Positions 16,097 through 24,805 of a stretch of 64,000 bases of DNA are shown in pieces. This DNA comes from LMUY01 sp965198895 (GTDB lineage Bacteria; Pseudomonadota; Alphaproteobacteria; Acetobacterales; Acetobacteraceae). The stretch covers positions 4,340,001 to 4,404,000 of the forward strand of contig OZ240676.1 of assembly GCA_965198895.1 (NCBI GenBank), written 5' to 3'. The notes below the pieces were generated by a model. That model did not search any database, had not been told where the DNA came from, and saw nothing but the letters and a program-made list of their open reading frames with translations. The translations under genes and the position numbers were made by a program. Every line of letters begins with the position of its first letter. The first letter of the stretch is position 1.

Positions 16097-17017
16097 ATGC
16101 GCCGACGCCGTGGCCGCCCGCTCGACGGGTGGTTGATCATTGATAAGCCCGCCGGCATGACCAGCACCGACGTGGTCAACCGCGTGCGCCGCGGCTTCGA
16201 CGCGCAGAAGGCCGGCCATGGCGGCACGCTGGACCCGCTGGCGACCGGTGTGCTGCCGATCGCGTTCGGGTCCGCCACCAAGACCGTCCCCTACGTGATG
16301 GACGGCACCAAGCTGTACCATTTCACCCTGAAGCTCGGCGAAGCCCGCGACACCGACGATGCCGACGGGGCCATCACCGCGACCTGTGACCTGCGACCCG
16401 GCAACGACGCCCTGGAAGCGGCGCTGCCGGCGTTCCGCGGGACGATCATGCAGGTCCCCCCGGCTTACTCCGCCATCAAGGTGGCCGGTGAACGCGCCTA
16501 CGACATGGCGCGCGAGGGCCGCGCCCCCGTGCTGGAACCCCGCCCGGCCCGAGTCGACCGATTCGACCTGATCGACCGTCCGGACGCCGATACCGCCATC
16601 TTTGCCGTGCAGTCGGGCAAGGGCGTCTACATGCGCTCGCTGGCCCGCGATCTGGCCATTGCCTGCGGTACCTTGGGGCATGTCGCGGCGTTGCGGCGCC
16701 TGCGGGTGGGACCATTCGTTGCCGACCAAGCGATTTCTCTGGACAAATGTACACCGGGGGATGATACCCCGCCGGCTTCCCCGGACCTTCTGCTTCCGGT
16801 CGCGACCGCGCTGGCCGACATCCCGGCGCTGGCCCTGACTGAGGCGGAGGCCTTCTTCCTGTCGCGTGGCCAGGCCATCAGCCTGGTCGACCTGATGGGG
16901 CGCATTCCACGGACGGCCGATCCCGATGGCGGGTTGGCCCGTGCCATGGCGGGGACGCGCGTGATCGGCTTGTGCCGCATGTCGGATGGCATGCTCAAGC
17001 CGGAACGCCTTCTGTAA
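16097..17017 (+). CDS. truB: tRNA pseudouridine(55) synthase TruB
   Basis: TruB converts U55 of tRNAs to pseudouridine. The 306-residue protein has DGWLIIDKPAGMTSTDVV and the catalytic Asp46 in GGTLDPLATGVLP, then AYSAIKVAGERAY and SGKGVYMRSLARDL, and a C-terminal PUA-like end. The start MRRRRGRPLDG is chosen for family alignment. It lies 21 bp before rpsO in the widely conserved truB-rpsO-pnp order. Confidence 0.96.
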   Translation: MRRRRGRPLDGWLIIDKPAGMTSTDVVNRVRRGFDAQKAGHGGTLDPLATGVLPIAFGSATKTVPYVMDGTKLYHFTLKLGEARDTDDADGAITATCDLRPGNDALEAALPAFRGTIMQVPPAYSAIKVAGERAYDMAREGRAPVLEPRPARVDRFDLIDRPDADTAIFAVQSGKGVYMRSLARDLAIACGTLGHVAALRRLRVGPFVADQAISLDKCTPGDDTPPASPDLLLPVATALADIPALALTEAEAFFLSRGQAISLVDLMGRIPRTADPDGGLARAMAGTRVIGLCRMSDGMLKPERLL

Positions 17018-17038
17018 CACCCCAGCGGAGGATATCCG

Positions 17039-17308
17039 ATGTCGATAACAGCGGAGCGCCGTACTGCGCTCATTTCCGACTACGCCCAACAGACCACCGA
17101 CACGGGCAGCCCCGAAGTCCAGGTCGCCCTGCTGTCAGAGCGGATCGTGAACCTGACCGAACACCTCAAGACGCATGCGAAAGACTTTCACAGCCGCCGC
17201 GGGCTGCTGATGTTGGTCGGCCGTCGCCGCCGTCTGCTGGACTACCTGAAGAAGAAAGACTCGGCGCGATACCAGACGCTGATCGGGCGCCTCTCGCTCC
17301 GCCGCTAA
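17039..17308 (+). CDS. rpsO: 30S ribosomal protein S15
   Basis: The 89-residue protein is a canonical S15 (TGSPEVQVALLSERIVNLTEHL, HSRRGLLMLVGRRRRLLDYL). S15 binds the 16S rRNA central domain early in 30S assembly and in many bacteria represses its own translation. GGAGG precedes the ATG. It sits between truB and pnp. Confidence 0.99.
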   Translation: MSITAERRTALISDYAQQTTDTGSPEVQVALLSERIVNLTEHLKTHAKDFHSRRGLLMLVGRRRRLLDYLKKKDSARYQTLIGRLSLRR

Positions 17309-17319
17309 CAAGACGACCA

Positions 17320-17342
17320 CCCGGCGCCAAAGGGGCGCCGGG
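17320..17342 (+). terminator. Perfect 9-bp hairpin between rpsO and pnp
   Basis: CCCGGCGCC and GGCGCCGGG pair around a five-base loop, followed by only three T's. A second, imperfect hairpin with the same core (TGGCGCC...GGCGCC) follows at 17354-17377. Together they lie in the rpsO-pnp spacer, where E. coli carries an attenuator and RNase III sites that govern pnp, so a processing or partial-termination role is plausible. Confidence 0.5.
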
Positions 17343-17520
17343 TTTACGACGACCCTGGCGCCAATGGTGGCGCCGGGTAATGCGCCCGGTGTTCGAAGCA
17401 CCCGGTTTGCGACGGCGCCTTCGGCCACGTGGTCGCGGTTCACTCCCGCGCCGCCATGCCGCCCGAGACGCCGCACCCGCACCGGCCTTTGGCCCCCGCG
17501 CGCGAGCCTAAGGATGTTGC

Positions 17521-19668
17521 ATGTTCAATCACTTCCGCAAGGAACTCGACTGGGGTGGGCGCAAGCTCATTCTCGAAACGGGCAAGATCGCCCGCCAGGC
17601 CGACGGCGCCGTGATGGCGACTTATGGCGAGACCATCGTGCTGTGCACCGCCGTCGGCGTGAAAACGGCCAAGCCGGGGCAGGACTTCTTCCCGCTGACC
17701 GTCAACTACCAGGAAAAGGCTTTCGCGGCCGGCAAGATCCCCGGCGGCTTCTTCAAGCGTGAAGGCCGCCCCTCCGAGAAGGAGACGCTGGTCAGCCGCC
17801 TGATCGACCGCCCGATCCGCCCGCTGTTCCCGCAGGGCTTCCGGAACGAGGTCCAGATCGTCGCGACGGTCCTGTCGCATGACATGGAGAACGACCCCGA
17901 CATCGTTGCCCTGATTGGCTGTTCGGCCGCCCTGACCCTGTCGGGTATCCCGTTCTTCGGCCCCGTGGGCGCCGCCCGGGTCGGCTTCATCGACGGGGCC
18001 TATGTGCTCAACCCGACGCTCGACCAGATGAAGGGCTTCAAGCTCGACCTGGTGATGGCCGGCACTGCCGAGGGCGTGCTGATGGTGGAGAGCGAGGCCC
18101 ACGAGCTGGACGAAGCCACCATGCTGGGCGCGCTCGAGTTCGGCCATGCTGCCTTCCAGCCCGTCATCCAGGCGATCATCGAGCTGGCCGAGCACGCGGC
18201 GAAGGAGCCGTGGGACATGCCGGAACCGGCCGCCGAGACGGCGTCGCTCACCACCCGTCTGGACGAGATCGCCCGTGCGTCGATCACCGAGGCCTATGGC
18301 GAGCGCGTGAAGCAGGTTCGCCAGGAGAAGATCGGCGTCGCGAAGAAGGCCGCGATGGCCAAGCTCGCCGAAGAGGGTCTGGACACCGAGAAGGCCAAGG
18401 GCCTGTTCAAGGATCTCGAGGCCAATATCGTCCGCAACGCCATCCTGGACACGGGCATGCGGATCGACGGCCGCGACACCAAGACGGTGCGCCCGATCAT
18501 CGCCGAGGTCGGCATTCTGCCGCGCGCGCATGGCTCGGCCCTGTTCACCCGCGGCGAGACGCAGGCGCTCTGCGTCGCCACGCTGGGCACCGGACAGGAC
18601 GAGCAGATCATCGACTCGCTGGAAGGCGAGAGCCGCGCGCACTTCATGCTGCACTACAACTTCCCTCCCTACTCCGTTGGTGAAGCAGGCCGTATGGGCA
18701 GCCCGGGCCGTCGCGAGATCGGGCACGGCAAGCTCGCCTACCGCGCCGTGCGGCCGTTGCTGCCGACCAAGGCCGACTTCCCGTATACGCTGCGGGTCGT
18801 GAGCGAGATCACCGAGAGCAACGGTTCGTCCTCGATGGCGACGGTCTGCGGCACGTCGTTGTCGCTGATGGATGCCGGCGTCCCGTTGAAGAGCCCGGTG
18901 GCCGGCATCGCCATGGGGCTGATCAAGGAAGATCGCGGGTTCGCCGTGCTGTCCGACATCCTGGGCGACGAGGACCACCTCGGCGACATGGACTTCAAGG
19001 TGGCCGGCACGGAGTCGGGCATCACCAGCCTGCAGATGGACATCAAGATCACGTCCATCACCTTCGAGATCATGAAGACCGCGTTGGAGCAGGCGCGCGA
19101 GGGCCGGATCCACATCCTCGGCGAAATGGCCAAGGGCCTGTCCGGCGCTCGTGGCCACGTGGCTGCGACGGCGCCGCGCATCACCATCATCAACGTGCCG
19201 AAGGAGAAGATCCGCGACGTCATCGGTACCGGTGGCAAGGTGATCCGCGAGATCGTCGAGCAGACCGGCTGCAAGATCGACATCGAGGACGACGGCACGA
19301 TCAAGATCGCCGCCACCACCGAGGAGGCCAGCCAGGCCGCCATCGACAAGATCCGCGGCATCGTGGCCGAGCCGGAGATCGGCGTGATCTACAACGGCAA
19401 GGTTGTTAAGACGGCCGAGTTCGGCGCCTTCGTGAACTTCCTGGGCTCGCGTGATGGCCTCGTGCACATCAGCGAACTGAGCCAGGGCCGGGTCAACAAG
19501 ACGACGGACATCGTGGCGCAGGGCGACGCCGTGAAGGTGAAGGTGCTCGGCTTCGACGACCGCGGCAAGGTGAAGCTGTCCATGCGGGTGGTCGATCAAG
19601 CCACTGGCGAGGATATCTCCGAGAAGGTTGGCAGCAAGGGTCGCCCGCGCGACGCCGACGCCGCCTAG
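17521..19668 (+). CDS. pnp: Polyribonucleotide nucleotidyltransferase (PNPase)
   Basis: This phosphorolytic 3'-5' exoribonuclease of the degradosome has 715 residues with the full domain set. Two RNase PH domains flank a helical linker, followed by KH (IINVPKEKIRDVIGTGGKVI) and S1 (YNGKVVKTAEFGAFVNFLGSRDGLVHISEL) domains. It is full family length. A leader of about 210 bp containing two hairpins precedes it, and a strong terminator follows at 19685. Confidence 0.99.
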   Translation: MFNHFRKELDWGGRKLILETGKIARQADGAVMATYGETIVLCTAVGVKTAKPGQDFFPLTVNYQEKAFAAGKIPGGFFKREGRPSEKETLVSRLIDRPIRPLFPQGFRNEVQIVATVLSHDMENDPDIVALIGCSAALTLSGIPFFGPVGAARVGFIDGAYVLNPTLDQMKGFKLDLVMAGTAEGVLMVESEAHELDEATMLGALEFGHAAFQPVIQAIIELAEHAAKEPWDMPEPAAETASLTTRLDEIARASITEAYGERVKQVRQEKIGVAKKAAMAKLAEEGLDTEKAKGLFKDLEANIVRNAILDTGMRIDGRDTKTVRPIIAEVGILPRAHGSALFTRGETQALCVATLGTGQDEQIIDSLEGESRAHFMLHYNFPPYSVGEAGRMGSPGRREIGHGKLAYRAVRPLLPTKADFPYTLRVVSEITESNGSSSMATVCGTSLSLMDAGVPLKSPVAGIAMGLIKEDRGFAVLSDILGDEDHLGDMDFKVAGTESGITSLQMDIKITSITFEIMKTALEQAREGRIHILGEMAKGLSGARGHVAATAPRITIINVPKEKIRDVIGTGGKVIREIVEQTGCKIDIEDDGTIKIAATTEEASQAAIDKIRGIVAEPEIGVIYNGKVVKTAEFGAFVNFLGSRDGLVHISELSQGRVNKTTDIVAQGDAVKVKVLGFDDRGKVKLSMRVVDQATGEDISEKVGSKGRPRDADAA

Positions 19669-19684
19669 CTGAGAGTGGACAGAC

Positions 19685-19727
19685 GCTAGGGAGAATGCGG
19701 GAGCCAATCTCTGCATTCTCCCCTAGC
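19685..19727 (+). terminator. Rho-independent-type terminator after pnp
   Basis: A long inverted repeat, GCTAGGGAGAATGC / GCATTCTCCCCTAGC (14 paired bases, one bulge, 14-base loop), ends 58 bases before the next start and is followed by AAAAGTTTATTT. The stem is strong, with a moderate A/T tract. Confidence 0.7.
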
Positions 19728-19785
19728 AAAAGTTTATTTCCGCACACATATTACTGTTTGTTTCAGTCCAGGGACTCAGCCGGGC

Positions 19786-21198
19786 ATGAAGTCGATCAAC
19801 GCGATCCGCATGGGCGGAGTGGACGTTCTACCTCTCGTCGAGGGCGGCAAGGGTGTGTCCGTTTCGACGGGCGTCTCGTCCGGCCATTGGGCCCAGGCGG
19901 GAGGGGCTGGCACGTTCAGCGCCGTCAACGCCGATAGCTACGACGAGAACGGCCATTTGGAGCCTCAGTTGTATCGCGGCCGCACCCGGCGGGAGCGGCA
20001 CGAGGAACTGATCGATTTCGCTATTCGCGGCGGGATCGCGCAGGCCCAGCAGGCGCACGAACTGTCCGGCGGCAACGGTCGGATCCACGCCAACATCCTG
20101 TGGGAGATGGGGGGCGCCGAACGCGTGATCACCGGCGTGCTCGAGGGCGCGAAGGGGCTGATCCACGGCCTGACCTGCGGCGCTGGCATGCCCTATCGCC
20201 TGAGCGACATCGCGGCCAAGTTCGGAGTGCACTACTACCCGATCGTGTCGTCCGCCCGGGCCTTCAACGCCCTATGGAAGCGGGCCTATTCCAAGGCGGC
20301 TACCCTCCTCGGCGGCGTCGTCTACGAGGATCCGTGGCTCGCCGGCGGCCATAACGGCCTGTCCAACGGCGAGGATCCGGACCTCCCGGAGGATCCGTTC
20401 CCCCGCGTGCTCGCGTTGCGCAAGCTGATGCGGAGCTTCGGACTCGGCGACACCCCCATCATCATGGCTGGCGGCGTCTGGTGGCTCGAGGAGTGGGAGC
20501 ATTGGATCGACAACCCGGAGCTGGGGCCGATCGCCTTCCAGTTCGGCACCCGGCCGCTACTCACGCTGGAGAGCCCGATCGGGGACGCCTGGAAGCAGCG
20601 CCTGCTGACGCTGAAGGAGGGCGACGTCTTCCTGAACAAGTTCAGCCCGACCGGCTTCTACTCGTCGGCGGTGAACAACGGCTATATCCAGGAACTGCGC
20701 GAACGCAGCGACCACCAGGTGGCGTACACCATGGAGCCGGTTGGCGAACACACCGCGGCGTTCGGCGTCGGACCGCGCCAGCGGATCGTGTTCCTGACGC
20801 CGATGGACCTCGGCCGCGCCGAGCGCTGGGTGCGTGATGGCTTCACCGAGGCGCTCCGCACGCCCGACAGCACCTTGGTGTTCGTGACGCCCGAGCGCGC
20901 CGCGCTGATCCTGCAGGATCAGACCGATTGCATGGGTTGTCTCAGCCAGTGCCGGTTCTCGAACTGGTCGCAGCACGAGGCCGGGTTCACCACGGGCAAG
21001 AAGGCCGACCCGCGCAGCTTCTGCATCCAGAAGACGTTGCAGGCCGTCCGCGCCGATGGCGGCGACCCGGCGGCGCTGGACAACAACCTCATGTTCAGCG
21101 GCCACAACGCGTACCGGTTTGCGTCCGATCCGTTTTATTCCAATGGCTTCATCCCCTCGGTGAAGCAATTGGTCGAGCGTATCCTAACCGGCCGCTAG
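19786..21198 (+). CDS. Nitronate monooxygenase-like TIM-barrel flavoprotein with C-terminal four-cysteine motif
   Basis: The 470-residue protein resembles the nitronate monooxygenase/2-nitropropane dioxygenase family (FMN barrel). It has GLIHGLTCGAGMPYRLSDIAAKF, YPIVSSARAFNALWKRA, TPIIMAGGVWW and IAFQFGTRPLL. It is longer than typical members, with an extra C-terminal region holding C382-x2-C385-x3-C389 (CMGCLSQC) and C413. This spacing could bind an Fe-S cluster or zinc and is not part of the classical family. Substrate is unknown. No ribosome-binding site is obvious. The gene ends at a 22-bp inverted repeat shared with bluB. Confidence 0.8.
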   Translation: MKSINAIRMGGVDVLPLVEGGKGVSVSTGVSSGHWAQAGGAGTFSAVNADSYDENGHLEPQLYRGRTRRERHEELIDFAIRGGIAQAQQAHELSGGNGRIHANILWEMGGAERVITGVLEGAKGLIHGLTCGAGMPYRLSDIAAKFGVHYYPIVSSARAFNALWKRAYSKAATLLGGVVYEDPWLAGGHNGLSNGEDPDLPEDPFPRVLALRKLMRSFGLGDTPIIMAGGVWWLEEWEHWIDNPELGPIAFQFGTRPLLTLESPIGDAWKQRLLTLKEGDVFLNKFSPTGFYSSAVNNGYIQELRERSDHQVAYTMEPVGEHTAAFGVGPRQRIVFLTPMDLGRAERWVRDGFTEALRTPDSTLVFVTPERAALILQDQTDCMGCLSQCRFSNWSQHEAGFTTGKKADPRSFCIQKTLQAVRADGGDPAALDNNLMFSGHNAYRFASDPFYSNGFIPSVKQLVERILTGR

Positions 21199-21210
21199 TC
21201 CGTTCATAAC

Positions 21211-21274
21211 CGTAGGGTGGGCTTTCAAGCCCACCAGCCGTAGCGAGATGGCGGGCTTGAAAGCCCACCCTACG
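21211..21274. terminator. Perfect 22-bp inverted repeat between convergent genes (GTGGGCTT family)
   Basis: CGTAGGGTGGGCTTTCAAGCCC at 21211-21232 is exactly complementary to 21253-21274, with a 20-base spacer. It lies between the stops of the NMO-like and bluB genes, so it can act as a bidirectional terminator. The core GGGTGGGCTT recurs at 50781-50832 and, degenerate, near 58921-58976, marking a dispersed repeat family. Confidence 0.65.
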
Positions 21275-21277
21275 TAA

Positions 21278-21907
21278 TCAGCGCCGGAGCACGACCGGGG
21301 TCATTCGGCGCCACTCCCAGCCCGCCCGTTCCAGTTCGGGCACGGCCTCTTCTGTCGCCGGGGTGCCGAGGCAGAGGTATGCCACCAGCGTCCACTCGGC
21401 CGGCACGTCCAACGCCTGACGAACCTGGTCAGGGTCCACGATCGAAACCCAGCCCAACCCAAGCCCCGCCGCCCTGGCTGCCAGCCAGAGCGTATGGATG
21501 GCCAGAACGGCGGAGTAGGCCGTCGTTTCCGGCATCGTCGCGCGCCCAAGGCCACCGCCTTGTTCGGGTTCCGGCTCGGCGAACACGGCGAGATGGCACG
21601 GCGCTTCGTCCAGACCGGCGAGTTTCAGCCGTGCATAAAGCCCGGCGCGGTCGGCGAGCTGACCTGCCATCGCCTGGGCGTTGCAGGCCACGAAGCTCGC
21701 CCGGATGGCAGCGCGCCGGCCCGGATCGTCCACCGTCACGAAGCGCCAGGGCTGGCTGAGGCCGACGGAGGGCGCGAGGCACGCGACTTCCAGCAATTCC
21801 TCCAGCACCGCCGGGTCGAGCGGGGTGGTGTGGAAATGCCGCACGTCGCGCCGCCACTCGAACAGCGTGTGGAGCTGGCGGCGGAATGCGTCGTCGAACA
21901 GGGTCAG
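21278..21907 (-). CDS. bluB: 5,6-dimethylbenzimidazole synthase (BluB-like nitroreductase-fold flavoprotein)
   Basis: BluB cleaves FMNH2 with oxygen to give the lower ligand of vitamin B12. Visible are APSVGLSQPWRFVTVDD, the Asn-Ala-Gln segment FVACNAQAMAG, AIHTLWLAARAAGLGLGWVSIVDP and VAYLCLG, as in BluB. The conserved N-terminal segment LFEWRRDVRHF lies partly upstream of the first conventional start (GTG at 21844). Sequence stays coding back to a CTG at 21907 that overlaps the TGA of the acyl-CoA dehydrogenase. I therefore extend the gene to 21907; if the GTG is used the protein loses WRRD. No cobalamin genes are adjacent. Confidence 0.85.
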   Translation of the reverse strand: MTLFDDAFRRQLHTLFEWRRDVRHFHTTPLDPAVLEELLEVACLAPSVGLSQPWRFVTVDDPGRRAAIRASFVACNAQAMAGQLADRAGLYARLKLAGLDEAPCHLAVFAEPEPEQGGGLGRATMPETTAYSAVLAIHTLWLAARAAGLGLGWVSIVDPDQVRQALDVPAEWTLVAYLCLGTPATEEAVPELERAGWEWRRMTPVVLRR

Positions 21908-23046
21908 CCGGGCAGGCCCAATAAGTTCTTGGCGATGATGCCGCGCTGGATCTCGGACGTGCCGCCGTAGATCGTGGTCGGGCGGGCCTGGATGAACATG
22001 CCGGACGGGTGCAGTTCGCGATTGCCGCCGATCGGGTCCAGCAGGCCGGCGTGTTCGCCCGAAATCTCCAGCATGGTGTCGGTGATGCGCTGATAAAGCT
22101 CGGTTTGATGGATCTTCAGCAGCGATACATCGGCACCTAGCGTCTCGCCTGCGCGCAGCTTCTCGGCAAACACCTCGAACAGCGCCTTATGGTCGGCGAG
22201 GTCCAGCCTGAGCTGGGTGTAGCGGTCGGAGAAGGCCGGGTCGTCCAGCACGCCCATGCGCTCGGCCAGCTGGCGGAGGCGGGTGAGCGCGTAGGCGGAT
22301 TGGCGGGCGGAGCCGAGGAAGATGCGCTCGAAGCCGAGCAGCGCCTTGGCCATGGTCCAGCCCTGGTTCAACTGGCCGACCAGGTTTTCCTTTGGAACCC
22401 GGACGTTATCGAAGAACACCTCGCAGAATTCGTCGTGCATCTCGAGGTTGATGATCGGGCGCACGGTGACGCCGGGTTGATCCAGGGGCACGAGCAGGAA
22501 GGAGATGCCTTCCTGCTTCTTCACCGTCTTGTCGGTGCGGACCAGCAGGAAGATCCAGTTCGCGTCGGAGGCGAGGGTGGTCCAGGTTTTTTGGCCGTTC
22601 ACCACCCATTCATCGCCGTCCAGGATGGCTTCCGTCCGCAGCCCCGCCAGGTCCGACCCGGCGCCCGGCTCGCTGTAGCCCTGGCACCAGATGTCCTCTC
22701 CGGAGAGGATGCGGGGCAGGAAGCGTTGCTTCTGCGCCTCGGTCCCGTAGCGGATGAGCAGCGGGCCGAGCAGCACGATGCCATGGTCCGGCGTGCGGGC
22801 CACGCCATGGCGCTCGTATTCTTCCATCAGGATCAGCTGCTTGGCGGCCGACAATCCCATGCCGCCGTATTCGCGCGGCCAAGCCGGGGCAAGCCAGCCC
22901 TGGTTGGACAGTGTCATGTACCAGGGCTTGGCCTCGGCCCAATGCAGCCGGTGCGGCGGGTTGCGTAGCTCGGGCGGGAAGTTGGCTTCGACGAACGCGC
23001 GCACAGTCGTGCGGAAGCGGTCGTCAGGAAGTTCGTTCAGATCCAT
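21904..23046 (-). CDS. Acyl-CoA dehydrogenase family protein
   Basis: This 380-residue FAD flavoprotein desaturates acyl-CoA thioesters at the alpha-beta position. Signatures are WCQGYSEPGAGSDLAGL (flavin contact), VVNGQKTWTT, the middle beta domain, and C-terminal TTIYGGTSEIQRGIIAKNLLGLPG. The usual catalytic Glu near the C-terminus is not obvious, as in steroid or long-chain-type members. GGGAG precedes the ATG at 23046. It is the last gene of a same-strand group with the OB-fold protein and thiolase and overlaps the bluB start region. Confidence 0.92.
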   Translation of the reverse strand: MDLNELPDDRFRTTVRAFVEANFPPELRNPPHRLHWAEAKPWYMTLSNQGWLAPAWPREYGGMGLSAAKQLILMEEYERHGVARTPDHGIVLLGPLLIRYGTEAQKQRFLPRILSGEDIWCQGYSEPGAGSDLAGLRTEAILDGDEWVVNGQKTWTTLASDANWIFLLVRTDKTVKKQEGISFLLVPLDQPGVTVRPIINLEMHDEFCEVFFDNVRVPKENLVGQLNQGWTMAKALLGFERIFLGSARQSAYALTRLRQLAERMGVLDDPAFSDRYTQLRLDLADHKALFEVFAEKLRAGETLGADVSLLKIHQTELYQRITDTMLEISGEHAGLLDPIGGNRELHPSGMFIQARPTTIYGGTSEIQRGIIAKNLLGLPG

Positions 23047-23063
23047 AGCGCTCCCTTTCTTTT

Positions 23064-23175
23064 CTTCTCCCTCTCCCCCTGAGGGAGAGGGCCGGGGTGA
23101 GGGGTAAGCCACACACGGGATGTGATTACGCGTGGCTACCCCTCCCCCAACCCCCTCCCTCAAGGGGAGGGGGTT
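23064..23175. repeat. Long inverted repeat, CTCTCCC/GAGGGAGAG family, copy 1
   Basis: The segment begins CTTCTCCCTCTCCCC, contains GAGGGAGAGGGCCGGGGTG and GGGTAAGCCACAC, and ends CCCCTCCCTCAAGGGGAGGGG. The same elements in the same order recur at 25764-25877, with a shorter related copy at 39823-39860. It separates the acyl-CoA dehydrogenase from the OB-fold gene and can fold into a long hairpin. Confidence 0.7.
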
Positions 23176-23187
23176 TTCTCTCTTTCG

Positions 23188-23568
23188 CTACCTCGGCGTG
23201 AAACACGGCACTGGCGTGCCATCCGCGGCGGGCTTCCACACCAGTGTCACCGCCTGGCCGATCGCCAGCGCATCCGGGTCGCAATCCACGAGGTTGGTCA
23301 TCATCGTCGGACCCTCCTCCAGCGTCACATAGGCGATCGTGAACGGCGGGTTGACCCGGCGCATCGTGCTGAAACTGTAGATCACGCCGCGGCCGGACGC
23401 CGGCTCCAGCGTCGTCGGCCCGAAATCGAACGGCGACACGGCGCGCGGGTACCAGAAATACTGGCCCGTCCCGGTGCAGCGCCCGATCAGGAACCGACCT
23501 TCCTTCGCGGCGGCGTAGAACGGTGCGCTCTCCGGATCGATCGGCGGGGCAGGCAACACGCGGTCCAT
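23188..23568 (-). CDS. DUF35/OB-fold protein paired with thiolase
   Basis: This 126-residue member of the Zn-ribbon/OB-fold family (DUF35) sits next to thiolase-like proteins, where such proteins form complexes for acyl-CoA or sterol-like substrates. The rubredoxin-like knuckle is degenerate: GRCTGTGQYFWYPR keeps one Cys where C-x2-C is usual, so zinc binding is doubtful. The OB-fold part is GRGVIYSFSTMRR and IAYVTLEEGPTMMTNLV. The start overlaps the thiolase stop by ATGA, indicating tight coupling. Confidence 0.85.
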   Translation of the reverse strand: MDRVLPAPPIDPESAPFYAAAKEGRFLIGRCTGTGQYFWYPRAVSPFDFGPTTLEPASGRGVIYSFSTMRRVNPPFTIAYVTLEEGPTMMTNLVDCDPDALAIGQAVTLVWKPAADGTPVPCFTPR

Positions 23569-24734
23569 CAGCAGCGCTCCAGGATCAGGGTGGCCGAGCC
23601 GTGGCGGCTGCCGAGCAACCCGCCCGTGCCGTGCGCCATCGCCAGCGTGCAGTTCGGCACCTGCACCTTGGGGTGGGCCTCGCCGCGCAGCTGCCGCACC
23701 GCCTCGATCACCTTGGTGATGCCGCCGCGATTGGCCGGGTGGTTGTTGCACAGGCCGCCGCCGTCGGTGTTGAACGGTAGCTTGCCGACGCCGCTGATCA
23801 GGTTGCCGTCCATCACGAACCGGCCGCCCTCGCCCTTGGCGCAGAAGCCGAGGTCCTCCAACTGCATCAGCACGGTGATGGTGAAGCTGTCGTAGATGGA
23901 GGCGTATTGGATGTCAGCCGGCTTCACCCCGGCCATCTCGAACGCCCGCGGCCCGGACCACACCGCGCCGGAATAGGTCAGGTCCACGGCGCCGGCCATC
24001 TGGCCCTTCATCGCCTCGCCGGCCCCGATCAGCCGCACCAGCGGTCGCTTCAGCCCCTTGGCCGTGGAAGCGCTGGTCACCACCAGCGCGCCACCGCCAT
24101 CGCTCACGACGCAGCAATCCAGCCGGTGCAGCGGGTCGGCGATCATGGGGGAGGCCACCACCTCCTCGACCGTCACCACGTCTCGCAGCATGGCGTGCTC
24201 GTTGTATTGGGCGTGGTGGCTGGCGGCGACCTTGATCCAGGCGAGCTGCTCGGAGGTGGTGCCGAACTCATGCATGTGGCGCATGGCACACATGGCGTAG
24301 ACGTTGGGCGTCGATGGGCCGAACGGCAACTCCCACGGCGCATCCGGCACGTTGGGGGCGGCGGGGCGGGCGTTGGTGCCGGAATGGCCCTCGCTGCGGG
24401 GGCGACCGGCCAGGGTGATCAGCGCCACCTCGCAGCGCCCGGCGGCAATCGCCTCGGCGGCGTGGGCGACGTGGGCGATATACGAGCAGCCGCCGAGATC
24501 GGTGCTGTCCAGGTGGCGCAGGCGCAGATTGAGGTAGTCGGCCATGTTGACCGGCCCCATCCCGGGCCCGTCGCCGGCGCAGAAATAGCCGTCCACGTCA
24601 TCCTTGGTCAGCCCGGCGTCCGCGAGCGCGCCGGCCGCCGACTCGGCGTGCAGCTGCGCCACCGACTTGTCCGGCGCCTTGCGGGTGGGGTGCTCGAATG
24701 CGCCTACGATGTAGGCCTGGCCTTTGATCGTCAT
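23568..24734 (-). CDS. Thiolase family protein (SCP-x/lipid-transfer type)
   Basis: This 388-residue thiolase fold has the nucleophile at C83 in LGGCSYIAHVAHA, typical of the non-decarboxylating SCP2-like thiolases, and C-terminal GGGLCNNHPANRGG and LAMAHGTGGLLG. The family cleaves 3-ketoacyl-CoA, often on steroid or branched chains, with a DUF35 partner as found here. Its neighbours (DUF35, acyl-CoA dehydrogenase) suggest a small beta-oxidation operon. It is divergent from accA. Confidence 0.92.
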   Translation of the reverse strand: MTIKGQAYIVGAFEHPTRKAPDKSVAQLHAESAAGALADAGLTKDDVDGYFCAGDGPGMGPVNMADYLNLRLRHLDSTDLGGCSYIAHVAHAAEAIAAGRCEVALITLAGRPRSEGHSGTNARPAAPNVPDAPWELPFGPSTPNVYAMCAMRHMHEFGTTSEQLAWIKVAASHHAQYNEHAMLRDVVTVEEVVASPMIADPLHRLDCCVVSDGGGALVVTSASTAKGLKRPLVRLIGAGEAMKGQMAGAVDLTYSGAVWSGPRAFEMAGVKPADIQYASIYDSFTITVLMQLEDLGFCAKGEGGRFVMDGNLISGVGKLPFNTDGGGLCNNHPANRGGITKVIEAVRQLRGEAHPKVQVPNCTLAMAHGTGGLLGSRHGSATLILERC

Positions 24735-24805
24735 GGTGGCGAGCTTACGGCGGTCCGGGGGGCTGGACTAGCCGCAGAATGGCATTGTGGCTACAGCACG
24801 CGCCC

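Noticed and set aside
17440..19716. Reverse frame of 758 residues over pnp and others of similar size over the debranching enzyme (1413-3362).
   Set aside because: Shadows of strongly biased GC-rich coding genes with clear family membership on the other strand.
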